64,000 bases of DNA from Anaerolineales bacterium (lineage in GTDB: Bacteria > Chloroflexota > Anaerolineae > 4572-78 > J111). Positions 35,382 to 44,082 of the stretch are shown piece after piece; positions within the stretch are counted from its first letter, which is position 1; every line of letters starts with the position of its first letter. The notes beneath the pieces were generated by a model. That model did not search any database and had not been told where the DNA came from. It was given only the letters and a program-made list of their open reading frames with translations. The translations under genes and the position numbers were made by a program. The DNA lies in assembly GCA_020634935.1 (NCBI GenBank), contig JACKAT010000029.1, positions 3,688 to 67,687 of the forward strand, in the 5' to 3' direction.

Positions 35382-36884
35382 TCAGGGAACTTGAGCCAGC
35401 GGATAAATAGGTTCGGCAGATTGACCTTCAACCGGCCAGACCACCTGTTTGACCAGGTTCCCGCCATCATCCTTTTGCCATTGAACGTAGACCATCTCGT
35501 GAGCCTCTTGCAGGCCATGCGATTCCGGCGTGGTATTGAATTTGACGGTGCCGTAGAAGGTCATGAGATTCATGCCATCGAGAGCGGCTTGAACCGCAGC
35601 CGGCTCGGTTGACCCGGCTGTTTCGATCGCCTGCTGCAATACCAGACCGGAGGCATAGCCGCCGGCGGCGTGGTAGGCCGGTTCTTCACCAAATTTGGCT
35701 TCATACGCCGACACAAAATCAGCTACGGTTGGCCCGTACCATTCAACTCCAGCGGCCTCAGCGGCTTCCGGCGTGTAGTTGGCTTGCGGTTCCCACTGGC
35801 TGGGGCCAACAACGCCCAACGCCGCATCGCCCAACTCGGCAAAGTCCAATTCCGGGGGGGCGACCAGTAAAGCCAGGAATTCCACAGAGGTTTGCTTTTC
35901 ATGCAGCTGCCGGGCAAAGGTACTACCGTCATTAAAGTGACCGCCGCCCATTACGGCATCGGGTTCAGCCGCAGCTATTTTGTTGATAAAGGGGGCAAAA
36001 TCGGTGGTTTCGCTGTCATAGCCTTCACTGAGTACCACTTCGTACCCTTTACTTTCAGCATACTTCTGAGCCGCATCGACCACATCAGTAGAGAATTTAG
36101 CGTTTTCATAAACAAAAGCGATCTTTTTAGCATCGGGGTTTAGGCTACCTAACAGGTCGATAGCCCCTGTTAAATAACGGCTGGCGGGGGTGTAAAGCTG
36201 ATAAACTAAGGTAAGACCTTTTTGATAGGTTTCATCGGAGGCGGCTCCGGTGGTTATCATTATTTTACTGTAGGTTTCGGCGATGACAGCGGCGGCGTCG
36301 GTCAGACCACTACTGTAGGGGCTGATCAGAAAATTGGCGCCGTCCTGCTCAACGAGCGTGGTGTAGAGCGATTGGACCCGCTCTTTGGCGCTTTCATCAT
36401 CATAGGTAACGGCTTGAAATTTAACAACCGTGCCATCCGCCAAAGTAACGCCATCTTGGTTAACCTGTTCCAGCCACAATTCCAAACCGTGGGTTTGGCC
36501 TCGGGAAGGAACTTCCTGAGCGCCGGTTTTGGAAGCGGTGTAGCCAATCGTGACCACAGTTTCTTCACCGGTCATAGCAGCTTCAGCGGCGGGTTCTTCA
36601 GTTGCAGCAGGTTCTTCGGTTGCGACGGCTTCCTCGACCGCTTCTTTAACATCAGCCGCGGTCTCTTCCGCTGCTTGCTGGGCGTCAGCCGCGGCCTCTT
36701 TTACCGTTTCCTGAGCCTGGTCCACAGCTTCTTTGGCCTGGTCCGCCGCGCCTTCGGCGGCTTCCTTAACATCAGCCGCTGCTTCTTTAGCCTTTTCCTG
36801 AACCGGGGCAGGGGCAGCCCCTCCACATTGTACGGCTGTAAAAATTAACGCCAATAGCATTACAAAAAGAAATAACCTTTTCAT
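35382..36884 (-). CDS. branched-chain amino-acid type ABC transporter substrate-binding lipoprotein
   Basis: The 500-residue protein starts at ATG 36884 six bases behind AGGAGG. Residues 1-20 form a signal peptide ending at a cysteine (FTAVQCGG), probably a lipoprotein site. Residues about 27-105 are an Ala/Glu/Lys helical spacer with an 11-residue-like repeat (KEAAADVKEAAEGAADQAK). The periplasmic-binding fold (Peripla_BP_6, LivJ/LivK type) occupies about 110-500: VTIGYTASKTGAQEVPSRGQ, FLISPYSSGLTDAAAVIAE and KKIAFVYENAKFSTDV. It is the first gene of the liv operon. The ligand may be an amino acid, short amide or urea; the sequence does not decide. Confidence 0.92.
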   Translation of the reverse strand: MKRLFLFVMLLALIFTAVQCGGAAPAPVQEKAKEAAADVKEAAEGAADQAKEAVDQAQETVKEAAADAQQAAEETAADVKEAVEEAVATEEPAATEEPAAEAAMTGEETVVTIGYTASKTGAQEVPSRGQTHGLELWLEQVNQDGVTLADGTVVKFQAVTYDDESAKERVQSLYTTLVEQDGANFLISPYSSGLTDAAAVIAETYSKIMITTGAASDETYQKGLTLVYQLYTPASRYLTGAIDLLGSLNPDAKKIAFVYENAKFSTDVVDAAQKYAESKGYEVVLSEGYDSETTDFAPFINKIAAAEPDAVMGGGHFNDGSTFARQLHEKQTSVEFLALLVAPPELDFAELGDAALGVVGPSQWEPQANYTPEAAEAAGVEWYGPTVADFVSAYEAKFGEEPAYHAAGGYASGLVLQQAIETAGSTEPAAVQAALDGMNLMTFYGTVKFNTTPESHGLQEAHEMVYVQWQKDDGGNLVKQVVWPVEGQSAEPIYPLAQVP

Positions 36885-37228
36885 ATTCACCCTCCTGGTG
36901 TGTTACATCTTTGTAAGTTTAAAAATTTATTGAACTGGTCACAAGGCTTAAAACAATAAATTAATCGTCCGAAATGATACCTCCTTTCAAATGCGGTATC
37001 TTTTTACAATGAGCTGAAAAGGGATACAACGAAGTGAATTTGAGTGAGTGGGGAACTCTTTCGCCTAAGAGGTTGTAGCCAGTGATGGCCTTATTGATGA
37101 AGTATCTGAATTAACAGATAGAGGTCAAAGTAGGTCTTTGAAATTGAAAAAACGATTAAGCTCAATTTTACCTTAAATTTTTATTTTATTTGACACCGCT
37201 CCAATTTTGATGGGATTACTTTATTATT

Positions 37229-37317
37229 CTATATCTTTTGATATAGTTTGTCATTGGACTAAGGATCTATTTTTGTGAAAAAAGGTACTAATTTTTGTGA
37301 AAAAAGGTACTAGTACC
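37229..37317. promoter_or_regulatory. operator-like palindromes and 22-bp direct repeat before the P-type ATPase gene
   Basis: In the 545-bp gap 36885-37429, CTATATC-TTTT-GATATAG (37229-37246) is a perfect palindrome. It is followed by two perfect head-to-tail copies of a 22-bp unit (37269-37290 and 37291-37312) with the core TTTTTGTGAAAAAAGG. The second copy runs into GGTACTAGTACC (37306-37317), a 12-bp perfect palindrome. The sites lie 110-200 bases before the ATPase start and look like binding sites for a dimeric regulator. The rest of the gap is A/T-rich without an ORF. Confidence 0.5.
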
Positions 37318-37429
37318 TAAAGTGAAACCGCGACTATATTGCCTAATCGAGCAAAATTCATAGAATTTCATCTGATATCATATGCTCCGCTAACGACATA
37401 AATTATTAAGGAAAGTTATACCAGCATAT

Positions 37430-39988
37430 ATGAAGACAGCCATTAAAACTGAGCTTAGTCCATCGTCATCGACGCTTCAGGGGTTGACAGAACAGGAAGC
37501 CTTGGCGCGGCGCCAACAGGGTTTGGGGAATAACGTCAATATCGGCAGCAGCCGATCCTATTGGGATATCGCCCGGGCCAATCTGTTTACGTTATTCAAC
37601 AACATTTTGTTTGTAATTGGTGTCGCGCTCATTTCTCTGGGGCGGGTCAATGATGCAGTTACCAGCGTCGGGATCGGTCTGGTCAACGCTTGCATTAGCA
37701 CTATCCAAGAAATTCGGGCCAAACGGCAGCTCGATCAAATTGCATTGGTGGCTCGGCCCGAAGTAACCGTAGTTCGTGACGGGCAGGAGAAGATCATCGA
37801 CCCGGCCGAGCTGGTCAAGGGCGACATCATCCGCGTCAGTTCCGGCGACCAGGTGGTGGTCGATGGAGAACTGCTTGAAGGCGCCCTGGAAATGGATGAA
37901 TCGCTCCTAACCGGCGAACCCGATCTCATTCGCAAACAGGTCGGCGATGGACTTTTGTCCGGCAGTTTCTGCGTTACCGGCTCGGGCTATTATGAAGCTC
38001 AAAAAGTCGGGGGCGAGAGTTTTGCCAACCAACTCACGATGACGGCCCGCGACTTTCAGGTGGTCTATACCCCATTGCAGCGCAAAGTCGATTTTGTGGT
38101 ACGGATGGTGATGATGGTGGTCGTTATCATGAGCATTATTATTTTGGTGACGGGACTGTTCGAGGGGTTGTCAACGGTGCGGCTAGTCCAAATCGCCGCC
38201 GTCTTGAGCGGCCAGGTGCCTTATGGGCTGTTCCTGATGATTGTGGTGGCCTATGCCCTGGGCGCGTCGACCATCGCCAAACAGGGCGCGTTGGTCCAGC
38301 AGGTCAACGCCATCGAGTCGCTCAGCAACATCGACGTGCTGTGTACCGACAAAACCGGCACGCTGACGGCCAACCGGCTGCAGTTTAACGCCTTGTACCC
38401 GCTCAACGGGACACCGGCCAAGACGATTGAAAATCAACTGGGCGATTTTGTCCGCAGCGCCGCCACAACGAACAAAACCAGCGAAGCGATTATGGCCAGC
38501 CTCCCCGGTCAGCAGCGAGCACCTGCTGATGAGATTCCCTTCGCTTCGGCCCGCAAATGGAGCGCCCTGGCCTTTGACCAGCCGGAGCGGCATGGCGTTT
38601 ATGTGCTGGGCGCGGTCGAGATGTTGCAAAAATACCTGCCCCCAGCCGCTGCCGCCGGCGCATCAACCCTGTCGCGGCAAGTGCAAACCTGGTCCGATCA
38701 GGGGCTACGGGTGCTGCTGTTTGCCTACAATCCCCAAATCACGACGCTGCATAATGGGCAGGCTGAGCCAAAACTACCACCGCTCACGCCGCTGGCTGTG
38801 GTCAGCTTAAGCGATGAGCTGCGCCCTCAAACCAAAGAGACGATCACCGCCTTCAAGCAATTGGGGGTAGAACTTAAGGTCATTTCGGGCGACAATCCGC
38901 AGACCGTAGCCGCATTAGCCAAGCAGGTGGGTTTTCCGCCTGATGTCAAGCTGGTTTCCGGCCCGCAGTTAGCCGAGATGTCCCCGGCCGAATTTGCTCA
39001 GGCCGCCGACGAAGCCTCGATCTTTGGCCGGATTTCCCCGGAGCAAAAAGAGAAGCTGGTCGATGCGCTGCTGCGCCAAGGCAAACGGGTAGCGATGATG
39101 GGCGATGGGGTTAATGATGTGCTATCGCTTAAGAAAGCGTCGCTGGGGATTGCCATGGAAAGCGGCAGCAGCGCCACCCGGAACGTGGCCGATATGATTC
39201 TATTGAAGGACTCTTTCGCCGCCCTGCGCCCGGCCTTCAATGAGGGCCGGCGGATTATCGGCGGCATGTCCAGCGCTCTCCTTTTATTCCTAGCCCGTGT
39301 AACCAGCACCACATTGATCATCATCGCGGTCACGATGACCGGCATCAGCTTTCCCTTTGATCCGGCCCAGGTAGCTTTGACCACCTTTACGGTCGGCATC
39401 CCGGCCTTCTTTCTAACGCTGTGGGCCAGGCCGCAAGTGTTACGGCGCGATATTCTGTCGCTGGTGGCGCGATTCGTCTTCCCGGTATCAATTCTCAACA
39501 TGCTTTTCGGCGTGGCGATCTACGCCTGGGACTATTTCCGAGCCTTGGAGGGTCTGAGCCAACCCGATATTCCGGATCGGGCTAAATTTATGTTTGAGTC
39601 GTATACCGGCGTTGCCTTCGGCACTGAAGAATTTGGCAGCGCCGCCGCAACCATCGCCGCGCAGGGCAGCCTATCGATCTTCATTTCCTGCACGGCCTTT
39701 CTGCTGATTTTGTTTTTAGAGCCGCCCTTCCCCTTCTTTTTGGGCTGGCGCCGCAACGTTAGCCACGACAAGCGCCCGGCCTTTTTAGTCCTGGGTCTCT
39801 TTATTCTATTTCAGATTATTTACTTTGAACCGTTGTTGGGATCCTATTTTGGCATTCTCCACAAACCCAGCGGGACCTATTTTAGCATTTTGGGCCTGGT
39901 TATAGTCTGGTTTTTTCTGATCCGCACGGTTTGGCGGGCGCAGATATTTGAACGTTTCTTAGGTTTGGATAAGGACTCGCCCGGCTAA
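37430..39988 (+). CDS. cation-transporting P-type ATPase (CtpE-like)
   Basis: The 852-residue pump has the P-type ATPase order: N-terminal cytoplasmic LTEQEALARRQQGLGNNVN, two membrane segments, actuator domain with ESLLTGEPD (TGE), the phosphorylation site CTDKTGTLTANR with Asp307, a nucleotide-binding domain, MMGDGVNDVLSLKKASLGIAM, and six C-terminal membrane segments. The segment before Asp307 reads VPYGLFL where metal pumps of type P1B have CPx, so it is not a heavy-metal P1B pump. The overall pattern resembles mycobacterial CtpE, a calcium pump. The ion is inferred. Its stop codon overlaps that of the convergent gene by four bases. Confidence 0.9.
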   Translation: MKTAIKTELSPSSSTLQGLTEQEALARRQQGLGNNVNIGSSRSYWDIARANLFTLFNNILFVIGVALISLGRVNDAVTSVGIGLVNACISTIQEIRAKRQLDQIALVARPEVTVVRDGQEKIIDPAELVKGDIIRVSSGDQVVVDGELLEGALEMDESLLTGEPDLIRKQVGDGLLSGSFCVTGSGYYEAQKVGGESFANQLTMTARDFQVVYTPLQRKVDFVVRMVMMVVVIMSIIILVTGLFEGLSTVRLVQIAAVLSGQVPYGLFLMIVVAYALGASTIAKQGALVQQVNAIESLSNIDVLCTDKTGTLTANRLQFNALYPLNGTPAKTIENQLGDFVRSAATTNKTSEAIMASLPGQQRAPADEIPFASARKWSALAFDQPERHGVYVLGAVEMLQKYLPPAAAAGASTLSRQVQTWSDQGLRVLLFAYNPQITTLHNGQAEPKLPPLTPLAVVSLSDELRPQTKETITAFKQLGVELKVISGDNPQTVAALAKQVGFPPDVKLVSGPQLAEMSPAEFAQAADEASIFGRISPEQKEKLVDALLRQGKRVAMMGDGVNDVLSLKKASLGIAMESGSSATRNVADMILLKDSFAALRPAFNEGRRIIGGMSSALLLFLARVTSTTLIIIAVTMTGISFPFDPAQVALTTFTVGIPAFFLTLWARPQVLRRDILSLVARFVFPVSILNMLFGVAIYAWDYFRALEGLSQPDIPDRAKFMFESYTGVAFGTEEFGSAAATIAAQGSLSIFISCTAFLLILFLEPPFPFFLGWRRNVSHDKRPAFLVLGLFILFQIIYFEPLLGSYFGILHKPSGTYFSILGLVIVWFFLIRTVWRAQIFERFLGLDKDSPG

Positions 39989-40635
39989 TCACCGGCGGGA
40001 CTATCTGGCGTTATAGCCGCCAAAAAATCCGCTTCCGATTTAAGATGCTGTTTTAACGCCTCTGCCGAGGGCGCGTTGGCCGCCCGATCCAACCAAAACA
40101 AATTGAGGGCAGCATTGATCATTTCAGCGTGTAGGTGATACGGATCGGCGTCTTTTTTGTAGGTCAGGTAGGCCACAATGGCCTCGGCCTCTTCACGGGT
40201 GAAGATCGACAACCGCCAGCGGGCGTAGTCGTAAAACGTGGCGGCACCGTATCGTCTGGGGTTGACATAGGCCGATTTACCGGACTTACGGGCGAAAATA
40301 CCGGCCTGAGTGGGAATATTGATCACCTGATCGCTAAAGCCGTGGGTTAGTGTCAAGAGTGGGTCGGCCGTTTGGAGTTCGTCCCGTAAATCGGCGATGA
40401 GATAAGCTGGCAGAAAGAAGCGCAGCCCGGCCTCGGAGAAAAAACTGAGCGCATCATACTGAGCGTCGAGCAGGGCCGGATCGACCTGCCGCCAATCGGT
40501 CCGACCCTGAAACGGTTGGATCACGTCATACGGTTCGCAGCCATCGAAGCTGCCTTGAAGGAAGTTATCTCCCGGATAGGCGTTATGGCTAAACGCGTCC
40601 AGGATTTTTTGGATGACTTGCTGTTTGTCGCGTAT
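39985..40635 (-). CDS. DUF6714-like protein with apparent ATA start codon
   Basis: A conventional start exists only at GTG 40524 (179 residues), but the frame remains open upstream to 40669. The extra residues read as real family sequence: QVIQKILDAFSHNAYPGD, then GSFDGCEPYDVIQPFQG. I recall this 'aF....yPGD.n...g..gCEp.e....f.gk.W' beginning from DUF6714-type proteins. There is no ATG, GTG or TTG in that stretch. CAGGAG followed by six bases and ATA (40635-40633) is the best start, giving 216 residues. A family-C palindromic repeat lies directly upstream (40663-40720). The function is unknown. It is either a rare ATA start, a start lost by mutation, or a sequence error. Confidence 0.7.
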   Translation of the reverse strand: MRDKQQVIQKILDAFSHNAYPGDNFLQGSFDGCEPYDVIQPFQGRTDWRQVDPALLDAQYDALSFFSEAGLRFFLPAYLIADLRDELQTADPLLTLTHGFSDQVINIPTQAGIFARKSGKSAYVNPRRYGAATFYDYARWRLSIFTREEAEAIVAYLTYKKDADPYHLHAEMINAALNLFWLDRAANAPSAEALKQHLKSEADFLAAITPDSPAGD

Positions 40636-40662
40636 CTTTGACTCCTGTAAAAATATAGACTC

Positions 40663-40720
40663 GGAGCGTCAAAGTTTACTTTGACCCTATCGTCGATGAC
40701 AAAGCTCGCTTTGTCGCTCC
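40663..40720. repeat. bicaudate palindromic repeat (family C) copy
   Basis: GGAGCGTCAAAGTTTACTTT starts the element and GCTTTGTCGCTCC ends it. The two internal palindromes are GTCAAAGTTTACTTTGAC and GACAAAGCTCGCTTTGTC. It lies between the clostripain-like gene and the DUF6714-like gene, reading in the same orientation as the 57.3 kb array units. The stop codon preceding the DUF6714-like frame lies inside it. Confidence 0.75.
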
Positions 40721-40736
40721 CCTATATTTTCATCGT

Positions 40737-43382
40737 CTAGTTGACCGTAACCTGATCGTACACATCGGTCTTATTTCCGTCCAAATCTTCTACAATAAAC
40801 CCGACGATGTATGGGCCGGCGGCGGCGTCGAGTTCCTGCCAGGTAAACGGTTGGTCGCTGAAGGTTAGCGTGTCGCCTTGCTGCTGAACCGACTGCGTCA
40901 CCTGACCTTGCTGGTCCAAATCTAGCCACTCTTCCAACACTGTAAATGTATCACCCGTTTGAGGAATGATTTCACGCGGCGCGCCCGTGCCGTTTTCGCC
41001 CGTGAAACCGAAAACCTGACGCATCACGCCATCATTGAAATACAAACGAGCGTAACGGGTGTCGCTGCCGTCCGCACTAGTGTACAGGCCATCAACGGTG
41101 TAAGTGGCCTCTTCAAACGTCGCCCCGTAACTCTGCGGCTTAAACCGGGCCACTACGGAATTAACGCCGTCGTTAATGGCAAAGACGATCGGCTCCCACT
41201 CAAATTCCATCGTAAATGTGTTCTGCTGGCTCCAGACCGGGTAGTAGACGCCGTCCACTTCGCGGGTTTCGCTGCTCTCCAGATAATCCGAGTCAGCTAG
41301 AAAAATCGAATTGCCGGTCTGGTCCAGAAAACCGACGAACAGATAAATGTAGCCCACATTTTCACCCGTAATATCGGCGCTGAGCAGCACCGGCTGGCCT
41401 AGGGCGGCAACGTTACTGGATAGGGTCAGGGGCGAGACCTGGATCGGACCGCCACCCGGTGCACTGACGCTGGAACTGCTGGCCGGAATAGCCACCCGGT
41501 TGGTGGCCGGATCAAACGGCTGGCCGGTGTAGTGATAGGCCAGAAAATCGTCCCACAGCGACTCGTTGGCAAAGCGACGAGCGATGGCGGTGTAAGATTG
41601 CGGGCCGGTGACCGGGGTCTGATAAAGCTGCGAGTTAGGGAAGTAAATCGAGACGCCGGTCGATCCCGGTTTTTTGGGGCCGTGCTTTTCGGCAATAACC
41701 GCCCGGTCGAGCGCCGCCAGCACCTGATCGGCTGGCTGAACCAGCGCCGGGCTGCCGCCTTCGCGTTTGAGCAGTTCAACAAAGTTACCCAAATCGATAT
41801 ACGAGGGCGGAATGTTGCTGCCGAAGACGCTGGTAAACGACTGGGCGTAAGTGCGGGCCTGAGCCACAACCCGCTGATCGACATCCTGCAAGGCGTATGA
41901 AAAATCGTTGACGCTGCTGACCAGAGCCGGAATGGCGGACAAATCAACCGCGGTCAAGGTGATGTTTTGTTCTAACTGCCGCGCTAACTGATCGGCGGAG
42001 GGAGCGCCGCCGCCCCCACCCAGCAGGCCAAACAACCCGCCCATCGGCGAACCTCGGCCGACAAATTCGGCCCGGGCCTGGTCATCAACAATCCGCTGGT
42101 CATCTTGAATGTAACTTTGCACAATCAGTTGACTCAACCCGGCCCCGTCAATATTGGGATTGGCTTTCAGCGCCTGAAGGAAGCCGGTGTAGGCCCACCC
42201 CAGCGACGGTTCCACTTCCTGTGAGGCAACCGCATAGCGGCTGTGCGGCTCCAGGGCGCTGAAAACTTCGAGATGGCCCATCAAACAGGCATCCATCCCG
42301 ATCAACTCAAACTTATCCAGACCGGTGCGAGCTTGAATCTCGCCCAGCGCGTCGTCCAGTTCCATTAGATAGAACTGATTGCCCAACGCCGCCGCCAGTG
42401 GAATCGAGGGGTCGCCGCGACCGCCGGGATCGGGGTCGCTCCAGCCGCCGGGCCAGCCCATCCCGTGATCGGACATAATCAACACGTATTTATCGGCCGG
42501 GAAGTTAGCCATGGCCCAGGTCACAAAATCAACCAGGGTAGCGCCGTCGGCCATATTGACTTCGCCCAGATCGGCCAGTTCTCTCGACGCTATCCGCTGC
42601 AAATTATCGTCCTGAGTCACATAAAAGCGTTTGGCCGTGGACCAGTTGCCGTCGCCCTGAAAGCCGGCCCGAAAGCGATCAACTTGAGCCACAATTTGAA
42701 CCCGGTCGCTGGAGCCGACGCGCTCGGCCTCGTTGAGATCGACATAGATGTCTTGTTCCAAAATTTGATCGTCCGCATCCTGATACAGCATCACCAGCCA
42801 AGTTTGCCCATCGGCCGAGGCCGCAGGCGGGGTGAATGACTGGACGTTGACGGTGGGTAAACTCTGCGGGGTTGGCACGGCAGCAACGCGGGTCGCTGTG
42901 GGCCGCTCAACAGCCACAGCCCCTTGTTCTTGCGGAAAACTGCTGCCGGAGTCACCCGAACCACCAAACAACCACATGAGCGGCAAGGCGCACAGCACCA
43001 CAATCACCAGCAGGATAATCATCGGCAAAGAAAGCCGTATCCCGCCGCCGCCGGGCAGCGATCCGCCGCCCGAAGAAATCGGCGGTCTAACGCCGCCGCC
43101 CGATCCGCCAAAGCCCCCGCCGGATCCACCGTAGCTCCCCCCGCTCGAGCCTGAGGGCCGTTGGCGCTGCGGCGCGTCGGCACGCTGGCGCGGGCCGCCG
43201 TCGCCCGGTCCACCGCGCCGCCGTCGTCCAGCGCGGATAGTTTCTTTGTCGCCATCATTAGAGCTGGCCAACAGCCAAGGCGTAGCCGCCGGAGTAGCCG
43301 AAGCCGTTCTAAACGTCAGCAGCGAAATGACAACGTCCGTCATCACATCGAATGCTCCATCAAATTTACGGTTCTGCTTCAT
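40737..43382 (-). CDS. membrane-anchored clostripain-like (C11) cysteine peptidase
   Basis: The 881-residue protein starts at ATG behind GGGGAG. Residues 1-118 are a cytoplasmic region that is basic and then Gly/Ser-rich. Residues 120-140 are one membrane segment. The external peptidase domain begins at WLVMLYQDADD. The catalytic pair is visible as His306 in IMSDHGMGWPGG and Cys366 in GMDACLMGHLEV, the hallmark of clan CD family C11 (clostripain), which cuts after Arg or Lys. The C-terminal 250 residues are beta-rich and may bind ligand or shield the active site. Some relatives are self-processing; a cut site was not identified. Confidence 0.92.
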   Translation of the reverse strand: MKQNRKFDGAFDVMTDVVISLLTFRTASATPAATPWLLASSNDGDKETIRAGRRRRGGPGDGGPRQRADAPQRQRPSGSSGGSYGGSGGGFGGSGGGVRPPISSGGGSLPGGGGIRLSLPMIILLVIVVLCALPLMWLFGGSGDSGSSFPQEQGAVAVERPTATRVAAVPTPQSLPTVNVQSFTPPAASADGQTWLVMLYQDADDQILEQDIYVDLNEAERVGSSDRVQIVAQVDRFRAGFQGDGNWSTAKRFYVTQDDNLQRIASRELADLGEVNMADGATLVDFVTWAMANFPADKYVLIMSDHGMGWPGGWSDPDPGGRGDPSIPLAAALGNQFYLMELDDALGEIQARTGLDKFELIGMDACLMGHLEVFSALEPHSRYAVASQEVEPSLGWAYTGFLQALKANPNIDGAGLSQLIVQSYIQDDQRIVDDQARAEFVGRGSPMGGLFGLLGGGGGAPSADQLARQLEQNITLTAVDLSAIPALVSSVNDFSYALQDVDQRVVAQARTYAQSFTSVFGSNIPPSYIDLGNFVELLKREGGSPALVQPADQVLAALDRAVIAEKHGPKKPGSTGVSIYFPNSQLYQTPVTGPQSYTAIARRFANESLWDDFLAYHYTGQPFDPATNRVAIPASSSSVSAPGGGPIQVSPLTLSSNVAALGQPVLLSADITGENVGYIYLFVGFLDQTGNSIFLADSDYLESSETREVDGVYYPVWSQQNTFTMEFEWEPIVFAINDGVNSVVARFKPQSYGATFEEATYTVDGLYTSADGSDTRYARLYFNDGVMRQVFGFTGENGTGAPREIIPQTGDTFTVLEEWLDLDQQGQVTQSVQQQGDTLTFSDQPFTWQELDAAAGPYIVGFIVEDLDGNKTDVYDQVTVN

Positions 43383-43672
43383 TATTTCTCCCCATTAAGA
43401 AAACTATTTGCGTTGTTCCGTACGAAAGGATTTATAGGCATCTAATGAGTTCATAACGTTCCGGGGAGTTTTCAGATGAAATAAAGGGCCGTTTTACCCA
43501 AAAGGAACGTATAAGCGCTGGGCTAACTCCCCAAACCCCCTAACTCTTAAACTCCATAAACTCTCAGTGAGCCTGCATTGTAACCGGAGAGTATCTGCTT
43601 TGACAAATGATTGGCCGGACTTATGCGGCGGGTCTACAAAGCCACTTGATCATGTATTTTGAATCATCCGTA

Positions 43673-43804
43673 TAGGACTTACGCAGCTGGGTGTAACGAA
43701 CCCGGTGACAGTCACTTTTGGCCGAAAAGGAACGTCCGCTTAGCCCAAACAAATCGATTTACCGCGTCTAAGTGACTGTCACCTTTTGAATTGCGTAACT
43801 CCTA
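43673..43804. repeat. MITE-like element copy 3 (inverted orientation)
   Basis: TAGGACTTACGCAGCTGG at the left and AATTGCGTAACTCCTA at the right are the same ends as at 8481-8612, in the opposite orientation. The internal GGTGACAGTCACTT and AAGTGACTGTCACC arms are kept. As at 14.6 kb, a GACAG palindrome follows close by (43852-43921). The 700-bp gap 43383-44082 otherwise holds only A/T-rich sequence upstream of the nucleotidyltransferase gene. Confidence 0.7.
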
Positions 43805-43851
43805 CCGTATACAAATTAAGTAGTTTTCAACTCTAAGTTGTTACATTAATT

Positions 43852-43921
43852 TAGACAGAATTAACAGGATTAATATGATTTTTCCTTATTTTAATCTTGG
43901 AAATCCTGTAAATCCTGTCTA
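43852..43921. repeat. GACAGAATTAACAGG-type palindrome copy 3
   Basis: TAGACAGAATTAACAGGATT at the left and AAATCCTGTAAATCCTGTCTA-like sequence at the right form an imperfect palindrome of 70 bp, matching those at 1008, 14655 and 57008. This is a widespread small repeat type in environmental bacteria. Its biological role is not known to me. Confidence 0.65.
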
Positions 43922-44082
43922 TTCATCCTGGTCTCAAACTCACAAGTTAGTTATGAAAATTACTTAATTATAACTATTTACTAAGAAATTTCTTATTGAA
44001 TTAAATGAATAGTATGTGAAAATGTCGGTATTTATTAAATACTGCCACCATTCTATTAAATAATATTACCAACAGTTAAAAA

